Assembly: GCA_046349315.1 (NCBI GenBank)
Contig: JAXMCQ010000006.1
Location: 1-64,000 of the forward strand
Reading direction: 5' to 3'
Source: JAEUMG01 sp046349315
GTDB lineage: Bacteria > Pseudomonadota > Alphaproteobacteria > Rhizobiales > Aestuariivirgaceae
DNA length: 64,000 bases
The notes below the pieces were generated by a model. That model saw nothing but the letters and a program-made list of their open reading frames with translations. It had not been told where the DNA came from and made no database searches. Position numbers and translations under genes: made by a program. Below, piece by piece: positions 1-7,694 of this stretch; position 1 is the first letter of the stretch, and every line of letters starts with the position of its first letter.

Positions 1-768
1 AAGGTCGGCCTCGTTGCACTGCCGACCATTCGTGCGGGTGCGGCGGCGATCAGCGGGGCGTTCGAGCAATTGCGCGCGGGCGGCGTTCGTTACGCGGTCT
101 GCGATGCCGTCGATGAGTCCAATCTGATCGCCATCGGACACGCGTCTGCAAATCTGAAACTCATCACCGGCGGTTCCGGCGTCGCGCTCGGGCTTCCTGA
201 GAATTTTCGCAAGGCTGGACTGCTTGCCGAGGCGCAGGATGCGCGCCCGTTGCCGAAGGCCGGAGGTGGCGCTGCAGTTCTGGCGGGGAGCTGCTCGGAG
301 GCGACGCGGCGCCAGGTCGAGATCATGCGGAGAGAGCATCCCGCCTACAAGCTCGATCCGGCAAAACTTGCGCAAGATTTCGATGCGGCGGTGGCCGAGG
401 CCGTCGCCTGGGCGCGCCAACAGACCGGCCCATTTCTCATTTTCTCGAGCGATGAGCCGGCGCAGGTCGCGGATGTGCAGGCGAGACTCGGGCGCGATCG
501 GGCAGGGGGCCTGGTGGAGGCAGCCTTCGCGGCGATTGCGCCGGCACTGGTCGCCAATGGCGTGCGGCGGATCGTGGTGGCGGGCGGCGAGACCTCGGGT
601 GCCGTGGTCAAGGCGCTTGGCGTCAAGCAACTCGCCATCGGACCGGTGATCGAGCCGGGGGTTCCGGCGACATTCTCGCTGGGCGAGTCGGGGCTTGCTT
701 TGGCGCTCAAATCCGGCAATTTCGGTGGCGAGGCGTTCTTTTTGACCGCCATGGCGCGGCTGCATTGA
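1..768 (+). CDS. otnK: Four-carbon acid sugar kinase (3-oxo-tetronate kinase type, DUF1537), 5' end outside the window
   Basis: Reading is open from base 1, giving the C-terminal 255 residues of an OtnK-like kinase. The family phosphorylates 3-oxo-tetronates (C4 sugar acids) with ATP in the cytosol. Visible family features are the N-terminal-domain end with DESNLIAIGHAS and LKLITGGSGVALGLP, and the nucleotide-binding-domain signature GGETSGAVVKAL near the C terminus, followed by LKSGNFGGEAFF. OtnK proteins are usually about 420 residues, so some 40% lies upstream of the window. The next gene starts 27 bases downstream on the same strand, which suggests one catabolic operon with the FAH-family and HyuA-like genes. 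The family assignment is solid; the exact substrate is inference. Confidence 0.88.
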   Translation, partial: KVGLVALPTIRAGAAAISGAFEQLRAGGVRYAVCDAVDESNLIAIGHASANLKLITGGSGVALGLPENFRKAGLLAEAQDARPLPKAGGGAAVLAGSCSEATRRQVEIMRREHPAYKLDPAKLAQDFDAAVAEAVAWARQQTGPFLIFSSDEPAQVADVQARLGRDRAGGLVEAAFAAIAPALVANGVRRIVVAGGETSGAVVKALGVKQLAIGPVIEPGVPATFSLGESGLALALKSGNFGGEAFFLTAMARLH

Positions 769-795
769 CGGCCCGCTCAACATTAGGACCTCCAC

Positions 796-1985
796 ATGCC
801 GCTCGACCTTGCCGAATTCTTGACGTCCGCTGCCTCATTGCCCACCGATGCTGCACACGCCGTGCTGGCCGGGCGCGTCTGGCGGCCCGACGCGGACGGG
901 CCTTCCGTGGTGGCGATACGTCCCGACGGCGTGTTCGACGTCAGTGCAAGCTTTCCGACCATGCGCGATCTGTGCGAGCAGCCCGCGCCGGCTTCGGCGC
1001 TCAAGGTGGCTAAGGGCGAGCGCATCGGCAGTGTTGATGAAATCCTCGCCAATACCAACCCGGACAAGCGCAATGCGGCCAAGCCATGGTTCCTGGCGCC
1101 GATCGATCTCCAGGCGGTCAAGGCGGCAGGCGTGACCTTTGCCGTCTCGATGCTGGAGCGGGTGATCGAAGAGCGGGCGCGCGGCGATCTGTCGGCTGCG
1201 GCCGCCATTCGCGAACAAGTCAAAACGCTCGTCGGTGACGACCTGCAGCGGCTGAAACCCGGCTCGGAAGCCGCGATGAAACTCAAGCAGGTGCTGATCC
1301 AGCAGGGTGCCTGGAGCCAGTATCTCGAAGTCGGCATCGGGCCTGACGCCGAGGTCTTCACCAAGGCGCAAGTGATGTCGTCTGTCGGCACTGGCATGGA
1401 TGGCGGCGTTCATCAGATGTCGAGCTGGAACAATCCCGAGCCCGAGGTGGTGGTCGTCGTCAATTCGCGCGGCGAGATCGTCGGCGCGACGCCCGGCAAT
1501 GATATCAATCTGCGTGACGTCGAGGCGCCTTCGGCCTGCTGCTCTCCAAGGCCAAGGACAACAACGCCTCGAGTGCCCTCGGTCCGTTCGTGCGATTCTT
1601 CGACGACAGCTTCTCCCTCGATACGATCCGCAACGCGGTCGTCACGCTGACGGTGACGGGTGAAGACGGCTACACGCTCACGGGAGGATCCTCGATTGCC
1701 AAGATCAGCCGCGATCCGACCGATATCGTCAAGCAGACGATCGGCCGGCATCATCAGTACCCGGATGGTTTCGTGCTTTTCCTCGGCACGATGTTTGCGC
1801 CGGTCGAGGACCGCGATGTCAAAGGGCAGGGCTTCACCCACAAGCAGGGCGATATCGTCACTGTCGCGACGCCGTCGCTCGGCCGGCTCGTCAATCGCAT
1901 GCGTTTCAGCCATGAATGCCCGGCCTGGACCTATGGCGCGAGCCATCTCATGCGCAACCTTTCACGCCGCGGCCTGTTGAGCTGA
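796..1985 (+). pseudogene. Fumarylacetoacetate hydrolase (FAH) family gene, frameshifted
   Basis: Starts at ATG 796 and encodes an FAH-family hydrolase/dehydratase like those next to C4/C5 sugar-acid genes (AraD1-like). The first frame carries family sequence to about base 1525 (SSVGTGMDGGVHQMSSWNNP, EIVGATPGNDINLRDVE). It then runs into an unrelated low-complexity tail that ends at 1650. The true continuation, LLLSKAKDNNASSALGPFVRFFDDS and onward to GASHLMRNLSRRGLLS, is in another frame from about base 1536 to the stop at 1983-1985. One missing base between about 1525 and 1537 restores a single protein of about 395 residues, the family's usual length. It is either a real frameshift or a consensus error. 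The gene sits between otnK and the HyuA-like gene. Confidence 0.82.
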
Positions 1986-1988
1986 TCG

Positions 1989-3494
1989 GTGGCGCAATCC
2001 TATCTGATCGGTGTCGATACCGGCGGCACCTATACCGATGCGGCGGTCATCGAGGCGGCCGGGCACAAGGTCATCGCCTCCGCCAAGGCGCTCACCACCA
2101 AGGGCGACCTCGCGATCGGCGTCAGCGAGGCGATCACCAAGGCGATTGCCGCCTTGCCGCGTGGATTGGCGCCGGGCGACATTTCGCTCGTGTCGGTTTC
2201 GACGACGCTCGCCACCAATGCCGTCGTCGAAGGCCATGGCAGTCCGGTCGGCGTCATCCTCATCGGCTTCGATCAACAGATGGCCGAGCGTACCGGCATC
2301 GCCAAGGCCTTTCCGGGAATGCCGGTTGCCTTGATCGACGGCGGCCATGATCACAATGGCGATGAGCGCGCCAAGCTCGACCAGGCGCGATTGGCAGATA
2401 TTATCCGTGAGTTCGATCCAAAGGTCGATGCCTTCGCGGTCGCTGCTTCTTTCGCCGTTCGCAATCCCGCGCATGAAGTTCTTGCTCGCGAAATCATCAC
2501 CGCGAAGACCGGAAAGCCGGTCACCATCTCCAGCGAACTCTCATCGGCGCTCGATGCGCCGCGCCGGGCTCTGACGGCGGCGCTTAATGCGCGATTGATC
2601 TCGCGCATTTCGCGGCTCATCGAAGCCGTCGGCCGCGCCATGAAGCAACTCGGCATCGCCTGCCCTTTGATGATCGTCAAGGGCGACGGCACATTGGCAC
2701 TTGCGGAAACCGTAGCCTTGCGTCCGATCGAGACGGTCATGTCGGGACCCGCCGCAAGCCTCGTCGGTGCGCGCTGGCTCTCCGGCCTCGACAGTTTCAT
2801 CATGTCGGACATGGGTGGGACGACGACGGATCTCGGGATCGTCGTCGATGGAAGATTGCAGATCGCCGATGAGGGGGCGGAGATCGGCGGCTGGCGGACG
2901 ATGGTCAAGGCCGCGGATGTACGCACCGTTGGGCTCGGAGGCGACAGCGAAGTCCATATCGGCATGAATGGTGCGATTACCGTCGGGCCGGGGCGGATCG
3001 TGCCCTTGTCGCTGCTCGGCAGCCGGTTTCCGGAGATGCTCGATCTGCTTGGCGCCGATTTGGCCGACAATGAAGGCGGCTCGCTGCATGGCAAATTCGT
3101 TTTGCGGCCGTTCGGTTCGGGTACGCGCGAAGACTCAGCCGAGCTCTCCGCGCGCGAGCGCGAAATCATGGAAGTGGTTGGCGATCGCCCGATTGCCATT
3201 CGCAAGGTCGCGCTCTCATCAGGCGCGCAGCGAAGCCTCAACGGCTTGCGGCGGAAGGGGCTGGTGCAGCTCTGCGGCTTCACGCCCTCCGATGCGGCGC
3301 ATGTTCTGGGGCTCCAGGATAATTGGTCGGCCGAGGCGGCGCTTCTTGGCGCCCAGCTCTGCGCGCGGTTCCGGGACATGAAAGCGCCGAGCATCGAGCG
3401 GGGGCGGGCCTTCGCGCAGGATATCTGGAACGAAACGGTCCGCCTGTCGGCGCGCGCTGTCGTCGAGAGTGCTCTTGGGAGTGTTTGTACATAA
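1989..3494 (+). CDS. Hydantoinase/oxoprolinase family protein (HyuA-like), 3'-truncated
   Basis: GTG start 3 bases after the preceding stop. The N terminus YLIGVDTGGTYTDAAVI is the ASKHA phosphate-binding motif of the hydantoinase/5-oxoprolinase A family, and MSDMGGTTTDLGIV near residue 275 is the second nucleotide-binding motif. Members open lactam rings (hydantoins, oxoproline) or act as acetone carboxylase-like ATPases; this one's substrate is unknown. The reading frame gives 501 residues, whereas related HyuA proteins are usually about 650-700. The last family-like sequence is about SARAVVESAL (near 3472). The following bases are AT-rich and foreign-looking and supply the stop. No remainder of the gene is visible on the far side of that segment, so this is a truncated, probably inactive gene. 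Confidence 0.8.
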   Translation: MAQSYLIGVDTGGTYTDAAVIEAAGHKVIASAKALTTKGDLAIGVSEAITKAIAALPRGLAPGDISLVSVSTTLATNAVVEGHGSPVGVILIGFDQQMAERTGIAKAFPGMPVALIDGGHDHNGDERAKLDQARLADIIREFDPKVDAFAVAASFAVRNPAHEVLAREIITAKTGKPVTISSELSSALDAPRRALTAALNARLISRISRLIEAVGRAMKQLGIACPLMIVKGDGTLALAETVALRPIETVMSGPAASLVGARWLSGLDSFIMSDMGGTTTDLGIVVDGRLQIADEGAEIGGWRTMVKAADVRTVGLGGDSEVHIGMNGAITVGPGRIVPLSLLGSRFPEMLDLLGADLADNEGGSLHGKFVLRPFGSGTREDSAELSAREREIMEVVGDRPIAIRKVALSSGAQRSLNGLRRKGLVQLCGFTPSDAAHVLGLQDNWSAEAALLGAQLCARFRDMKAPSIERGRAFAQDIWNETVRLSARAVVESALGSVCT

Positions 3495-4200
3495 GAATTT
3501 GCTGTTGCTGTGGGGAACTGGTGGTTTGATTTGTGTGATCAGAGTCACGGATTCTTCTGTCGTGGTGGGTGTCTGTCAAGATCTGGTTATAAGAGGTTTG
3601 TGCGTGCTCACGTGAAGTGGGTTTTCTGGAATTTTTGTACAGTGAGACAGAACATGCTAATTGCAGCAAGGTATGAACTGTTCGATTTATATGATTATAT
3701 CATATCTGGGGGTGCATGGGTTCAATGGCAATGAGTAGGTTGACAGGGGAAGGTGAGGTTACATGGTAACTGGATTGTTGAAGATATTGCATGAACAGCA
3801 AGTCAGGTGATGGGTGCCATTGCCCACTGAGTCCGGGTCATGCCAGGCATTCTCTCTCGATGCTGCTGATGATAATCACTTGAGGGAGCCGCTTACTGCT
3901 TAGCTGGCCGCCGGGCGGGCAGACTGTTATCTGAATTGCTCACACAGACTGCCTTTCTCTCTGCACAGGGAGGACGCCCCGGAGCCCCTTTCCCTGCCTG
4001 CCGGGTGGGAGGAGGGAGGCAGCGCAGAGAGGCAGAACCACCACCACTGTCAGTCCGGCAGGCTGACCCATTCTGGCTATGAGATTTCTCCCTGCAGTGG
4101 GAGAAGGGAAATGGCAGGGGCGAAAATAGTGTTTTACACAGGTGCCCTGCTTTGAATGGCTGATACGAACTGGAATTGGCTGGCCTGAGCAAGCGCGTGC
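3495..4200. other. Compositionally foreign, CpG-poor segment without genes
   Basis: About 0.7 kb with base use unlike everything around it. Bases 3500-3790 are AT-rich with very few CG dinucleotides. Bases 3800-4170 are moderately GC-rich but still CpG-poor, with GGAGG/CCTG-type purine and pyrimidine runs (for example around 4005-4040). It starts where the HyuA-like frame is cut and ends near 4170-4210, where normal alphaproteobacterial composition resumes. I find no transposase, terminal inverted repeats, target duplication or tRNA. The short open frames in it resemble no protein I know. Origin unknown: a decayed mobile element, horizontally acquired DNA, or an assembly chimera. Confidence 0.55.
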
Positions 4201-4212
4201 CACTGGCTGGCC

Positions 4213-4896
4213 GTGGTGTTGGCGCTGTTCAGATCGGGCTCTCGGAAGGGTTTGATCGAGGAGGACATTGAAGCCGCTGCACCGTTCCGTGCTCCAGATC
4301 TTGCGTCGGCGGAATCAGCGGTGAGAAGGCTCATCGCTGCCGCGGCGCGTGATATCGTGCTCGAAACATGCTTCCGGCGTCCGGCTTCAGGAGGCCCAAG
4401 ACTCTCGTGAAAATAAGGCCGAAGCCAAGCCTGAGCGCAAACGCCGGCCCTTGTTCAACCTCTTCGACGCGCTCAGGCGCCAGGCCCGTCGTTTCAAGAA
4501 GAAGCCCCGTGGCCCTGGAGCCGCGCATCCGCGTTCTCGGTGATCCTCTCTCTCCTTGGGATCGGCTGATGCCGACCTCATCCGCCACAAGCCCCGTCGC
4601 CGCCGGCGCCTGTTGTCGAAGAGAAGGTCGATGACGGCATGGTCAATGCCAGGCACCTGGTCCGCCGCCTCCTCGCCGTCCTGGACGCGGTTCAGGACAT
4701 CCCGCGCCACGCCATGCGGCTTGCCCGCTGGGACGCCAAACCCTTCGACGAGCGCCGTCCTGAGCGCTCCGGCCCGTTGCGCTCCGGGCGCCCACCGGGA
4801 TACCGCCAGCGGAACATCCACGAGGTCGACCAGATCCTCAAGGACTGCGACTGGCTCGCGCGCCTCGGAAACCCGCCGCGCGACGACACGTCGTAG
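4213..4896 (+). pseudogene. Decayed hypothetical gene with a PLRxGRPPGYR C-terminal motif
   Basis: The best-preserved stretch is 4573-4896. It reads APVVEEKVDDGMVNARHLVRRL, then PLRSGRPPGYR and HEVDQILKDCDWLA, ending DDTS. I recall similar C-termini in unnamed hypothetical proteins of Hyphomicrobiales, but no function is known to me. Upstream, plausible coding pieces lie in three different frames: 4213-4410, then KPERKRRPLFNLFDALRRQA at about 4430-4500, then PRIRVLGDPLSPWDR at about 4520-4570. In-frame stops lie between them. This pattern fits one gene broken by several frameshifts. The alternative is that the last piece alone (ATG 4639, 85 residues) is still expressed. It lies directly next to the foreign-looking segment. 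Confidence 0.45.
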
Positions 4897-4930
4897 GGTG
4901 TTTTCCTCCGCATACTGACTTGTTTCCCTG

Positions 4931-4980
4931 CACCCCTCATCCTTCGAGGCACGCCTTCGCGCGCACCTCAGGACGAGGGG
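4931..4980. repeat. Imperfect palindromic intergenic repeat (CCTCATCC...GGACGAGG type)
   Basis: The arms CCCCTCATCCTTCGAGGC and GCACCTCAGGACGAGGGG face each other around a CG-rich centre. The element resembles the one at 15720-15758 and is a widespread extragenic palindrome of Hyphomicrobiales. Confidence 0.6.
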
Positions 4981-5000
4981 TATTCTTGTGCGCGTCCTCA

Positions 5001-5049
5001 ACCTCCCTTGTGGGGAGGTCGAAATTTGCGGGAGCAAATTTCGGGTGGG
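5001..5049. repeat. Intergenic palindromic repeat (CCTCCCTTGTGGGGAGG type)
   Basis: CCTCCCTTGTGGGGAGG is followed by the small palindrome AAATTTGCGGGAGCAAATTT. Both belong to the REP-like element family scattered in this gene-free stretch. Confidence 0.5.
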
Positions 5050-5082
5050 CTTTGGCCGTTCAGCGCGACCCCCACCCTTGAT

Positions 5083-5103
5083 CCCTCCCCACAAGGGGGA
5101 GGG
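5083..5103. repeat. Short palindrome CCCTCCCCACAAGGGGGAGGG
   Basis: A 21-base near-perfect palindrome. The same core recurs at 36160-36182 and, as the CCCGCAAGGG variant, at 5361-5385 and 36308-36330. Confidence 0.6.
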
Positions 5104-5204
5104 AAAACTCAACGTCCGCCCCCTCTTCCGTCACCCCAGCGAAGGCTGGGGTCCCCTGAATCATCTCCGCTAGCGGCACCGCGTCAGGGGATGCCAGCTT
5201 TCGC

Positions 5205-5255
5205 TGGCATGACGGTTTGTGTACAGATTAAATCTCCATCGGCGGGGTTGTCCCT
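5205..5255 (+). repeat. Direct repeat, copy 1 (51 bases)
   Basis: Begins TGGCATGACGGTTTGTGTAC and ends TTGTCCCT. Matches 5314-5364 over 51 bases with one visible mismatch (G at 5246, C at 5355). The copies are offset by 109 bases, so the unit probably arose by a local tandem duplication. Confidence 0.8.
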
Positions 5256-5313
5256 GCCCCACAAAGGGGAGAGGGAAAACCAAAGCGTTCGCACCAACCT
5301 CTCCAACCTTCGT

Positions 5314-5364
5314 TGGCATGACGGTTTGTGTACAGATTAAATCTCCATCGGCGGGCTTGTCCCT
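5314..5364 (+). repeat. Direct repeat, copy 2 (51 bases)
   Basis: Second copy of the 51-base unit at 5205-5255. Each copy is preceded by a CTTTCGCTGGCA or CTTCGTTGGCA motif and followed by a CCC...CAAGGGG palindrome, so the duplicated block may be about 109 bases overall. Confidence 0.8.
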
Positions 5365-5385
5365 CTCCCGCAAGGGGGGAGGGGA
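5361..5385. repeat. Short palindrome CCCTCTCCCGCAAGGGGGGA
   Basis: CCCTCTCCCGCAAG variant of the CTCCCC/GGGGAG palindrome. It closes the 4.9-5.4 kb repeat field, which otherwise holds no gene. Confidence 0.55.
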
Positions 5386-5491
5386 ATAGCCGGCGAGAAT
5401 ACTTACGGTGTTGCCAAGCCGACCTGAAGCGATTTTACTCCAGCCGGAAACTTCGGCGCGCCTCCGGCGTTATCGCCATCTGGAGGTGGCC

Positions 5492-5635
5492 ATGGAAAAG
5501 CAGCAAGTTCTTTCCACGACGGAAGCCCGGCAGGGCAAGCCTGTTGGCGCGATGCGCTGGGTTCTTGGTTTTGGAATGGCGGGCGCGGTCGTCGGCTTGA
5601 TTAGCGTCGGTCTGCTGACGGGCTTCTTCGGCTAG
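5492..5635 (+). CDS. Small single-span membrane protein (47 aa)
   Basis: ATG 5492 is preceded by a good ribosome site (TGGAGG at 5481-5486). The 47-residue product has a charged N terminus (MEKQQVLSTTEARQGKP) and one hydrophobic segment, about residues 21-43 (MRWVLGFGMAGAVVGLISVG). The TEARQG..V..MRWVLGFG arrangement resembles small uncharacterised Hyphomicrobiales membrane proteins. It ends 5 bases from the convergent ABC permease gene. The function is unknown. The ribosome site and clean membrane segment make it more likely real than chance. Confidence 0.6.
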   Translation: MEKQQVLSTTEARQGKPVGAMRWVLGFGMAGAVVGLISVGLLTGFFG

Positions 5636-5640
5636 CGAAC

Positions 5641-6780
5641 CTAGTCGAGGGTGCGCCGGAAGCGGAGCAGAGCGAGCAAGCCAAAGGCCACCACGAAGAG
5701 CCCGAGGGAGAACATCTCCGGCGCCACCGCCGGAAGTGTTGCGCCTTTGAGCATGATGGCGCGGATGATTCTCAGGAAATGGGTGAGGGGCAGAAACTCG
5801 CCGAAGGTCTGGGCCCATTGCGGCATGCCGCGATAGGGGAACATGAAGCCCGACAGCAAGATCGAAGGCAGGAAGAAGAAGAAGGTCAATTGCATCGCCT
5901 GCATCTGGCTTCTTGCCATGGTGGAAAATGAGTAGCCGAGCAGGACCAGCGCCGTGATGTAGATCATGATAGCGCCGATGAGGAGCGACAAGGATCCTTC
6001 GAAGGGCACCGCGAAGAGGAGTTTCGAAAAAATCAAAACCACCGCCACCTGAACGGCGCCGACGCCGATGAAGGGAAACACCTTGCCGATCATGATTTCG
6101 AGCGGCGTTACCGGCATGGCGAGCAGGTTTTCCATGGTGCCGCGCTCGATTTCGCGGGTGAGCGCCATGGCCGTCATCATCACCATGGTCATCTGCAGAA
6201 TCACGCCGAGAAGGCCGGGGACGATATTGTATTGGGTGATGCCTTCCGGATTGTAGAGACGATGCACGACGATTTCGAGATTGCTGAAATCGGTTGCATG
6301 TTTTTCAGCCATCGCGCCCATTTCTCGCACCAATGCGCGGCGTGCAATTTCGCCGAGCGAGCCGATGGCATTCGAAGCCGCGGCCGGATCGGTTGCATCA
6401 GCCTCGACAAGGATGACGGGATGCTCGCCACGCATCACGCGCTCCTCGAAGTCGCCGGGGATTGTGACGACAAAGGCGACATCTCCGCTTTCGAGCAACT
6501 GGTCGGCGCGCTCGGCACTCTGGGCAATGTCGACGAAGCGGTAGTAATCGGTGTTGGTGAGCGCCGATACGACGGCACTCGTAAAGCGGCCGCGATCGAG
6601 CGCGACCAGCGCGGAGGGCAATCCCTTGGGATCGGTGTTGATCGCAAAGCCAAACAGCAGGAGCTGGATCAAGGGAACGCCCAGCATCATCGCAAAGGTC
6701 AAGCGATCGCGGCGCATCTGGATCAGTTCCTTGGCAAGGATCGCCCCGATGCGCGAAAGTGAAAAGCTCCAGCCCTTCAT
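5641..6780 (-). CDS. ABC-2 type transporter permease (YbhR/YhhJ-like)
   Basis: 379 residues, the normal length for ABC-2 exporter permeases of the YbhS/YbhR/YhhJ group. An N-terminal membrane segment (LTFAMMLGVPLIQLLLFGFA, about residues 28-47) is followed by a large extracytoplasmic domain to about residue 185. A C-terminal bundle of five spans follows, with the family signature around REIERGTMENLLAMPVTPLEI. It is the last gene of a four-gene operon on this strand, and its start overlaps the ATPase stop by 4 bases. E. coli YbhGFSR uses two permeases and a double-length ATPase. Here there is one permease and a single-domain ATPase, so a permease homodimer is likely (inference). Likely role: efflux of hydrophobic or cationic compounds from the inner membrane. 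Confidence 0.88.
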   Translation of the reverse strand: MKGWSFSLSRIGAILAKELIQMRRDRLTFAMMLGVPLIQLLLFGFAINTDPKGLPSALVALDRGRFTSAVVSALTNTDYYRFVDIAQSAERADQLLESGDVAFVVTIPGDFEERVMRGEHPVILVEADATDPAAASNAIGSLGEIARRALVREMGAMAEKHATDFSNLEIVVHRLYNPEGITQYNIVPGLLGVILQMTMVMMTAMALTREIERGTMENLLAMPVTPLEIMIGKVFPFIGVGAVQVAVVLIFSKLLFAVPFEGSLSLLIGAIMIYITALVLLGYSFSTMARSQMQAMQLTFFFFLPSILLSGFMFPYRGMPQWAQTFGEFLPLTHFLRIIRAIMLKGATLPAVAPEMFSLGLFVVAFGLLALLRFRRTLD

Positions 6781-7694
6781 TGCATGTTGTCCTGCGAGCT
6801 CGACATAAGCTGGATGAAGACATCTTCGAGGTTGGTTGCGCCACGCTCGACCGAGACGCCTGGTCTCGCCGAATAGGGCTCGAGCGTCTTGGCAAGCAGC
6901 TCCGGGTCCCGTCCCACGACATGAAGCGTCGCGCCAAAGGGCGCGATCTGCTCCACCCCCGGGGCGTTCTCCAATTCTTCTGCGAGGTTCGAGAGGTTCG
7001 GTCCGCGAATCACGAAGGTGTTGAGTTCGGCATCGCGAATGACCCCCTCGACGGTTCCGGTCGCGATGAGCTTGCCATAGGAGATATAGGCGATGCGATG
7101 GCAGCGCTCGGCTTCATCCATGTAGTGGGTGGAGACGAGGACGGTGAGACCTTTTGCCGACAGGCGATGGATCTCGTCCCAGAATTCGCGGCGGGCCTTG
7201 GGATCGACGCCTGCCGTAGGCTCGTCGAGAAGCAGGAGCCTGGGCTTGTGCATGATGCAGGCGGCGAGTGCCAGGCGCTGCTTCCAGCCGCCTGACAGCG
7301 TGCCGGCCAATTGATTGCGGCGGCTTGTGAGCCCCAAATCTTCGAGCGTTTCGTCGACATACTGCGCGCGCGGCTTCAGGCGATAGAGCCTCGCGACGAA
7401 GTCGAGATTCTCGGCAATGCTGAGATCGTCGTAAAAGGAGAAGCGTTGCGTCATGTAGCCGACTTCGCGCTTGATCAACCGGCTGTCGGTAATCACATCG
7501 AGGCCAAGCACGGTGCCGGAGCCGGCATCGGGGGTGAGAAGGCCGCAGAGCATGCGGATGAATGTGGTCTTCCCCGAGCCGTTGGGTCCCAGGAATCCAA
7601 CGATCTGACCCTGCTCGACGGTGAGCGACACATGATCGACGACGGTGCGCGTGCCGAAGCGCTTGGTCAGGTCGTGGACGTCAATGGCGTTCAA
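6777..7694 (-). CDS. ABC transporter ATP-binding protein (single-domain, YbhF-like)
   Basis: 305 residues with one complete nucleotide-binding domain: Walker A GPNGSGKTT near residue 36, Q-loop region TQRFSFYDDLS, signature LSGGWKQR, and Walker B LLLLDEPTAGVDP. The last is followed by a switch histidine in VSTHYMDEAERC. The signature has W where most families have Q or M (LSGGW), as seen in drug-export ABC-2 ATPases. The C-terminal 80 residues form the regulatory extension typical of DrrA/YbhF-type proteins. It lies between the HlyD and permease genes, with 4-base overlaps on both sides, so the three should be made in a fixed ratio. Confidence 0.9.
   Translation of the reverse strand: MNAIDVHDLTKRFGTRTVVDHVSLTVEQGQIVGFLGPNGSGKTTFIRMLCGLLTPDAGSGTVLGLDVITDSRLIKREVGYMTQRFSFYDDLSIAENLDFVARLYRLKPRAQYVDETLEDLGLTSRRNQLAGTLSGGWKQRLALAACIMHKPRLLLLDEPTAGVDPKARREFWDEIHRLSAKGLTVLVSTHYMDEAERCHRIAYISYGKLIATGTVEGVIRDAELNTFVIRGPNLSNLAEELENAPGVEQIAPFGATLHVVGRDPELLAKTLEPYSARPGVSVERGATNLEDVFIQLMSSSQDNMQ

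Noticed and set aside
2351..3394. A 347-codon minus-strand frame inside the HyuA-like gene
   Set aside because: Codon-bias shadow; Ser/Pro/Arg-rich with no domain.
3510..4192. Short open frames within the foreign-looking segment
   Set aside because: No ribosome sites, no codon bias and no recognisable protein; treated as non-coding.
4387..5112. A 241-codon minus-strand open frame across the repeat field
   Set aside because: Its start translates the palindromic repeat (SFPSPLWGGIKGGG), a common false gene in this order, and the rest is antisense to the decayed gene.
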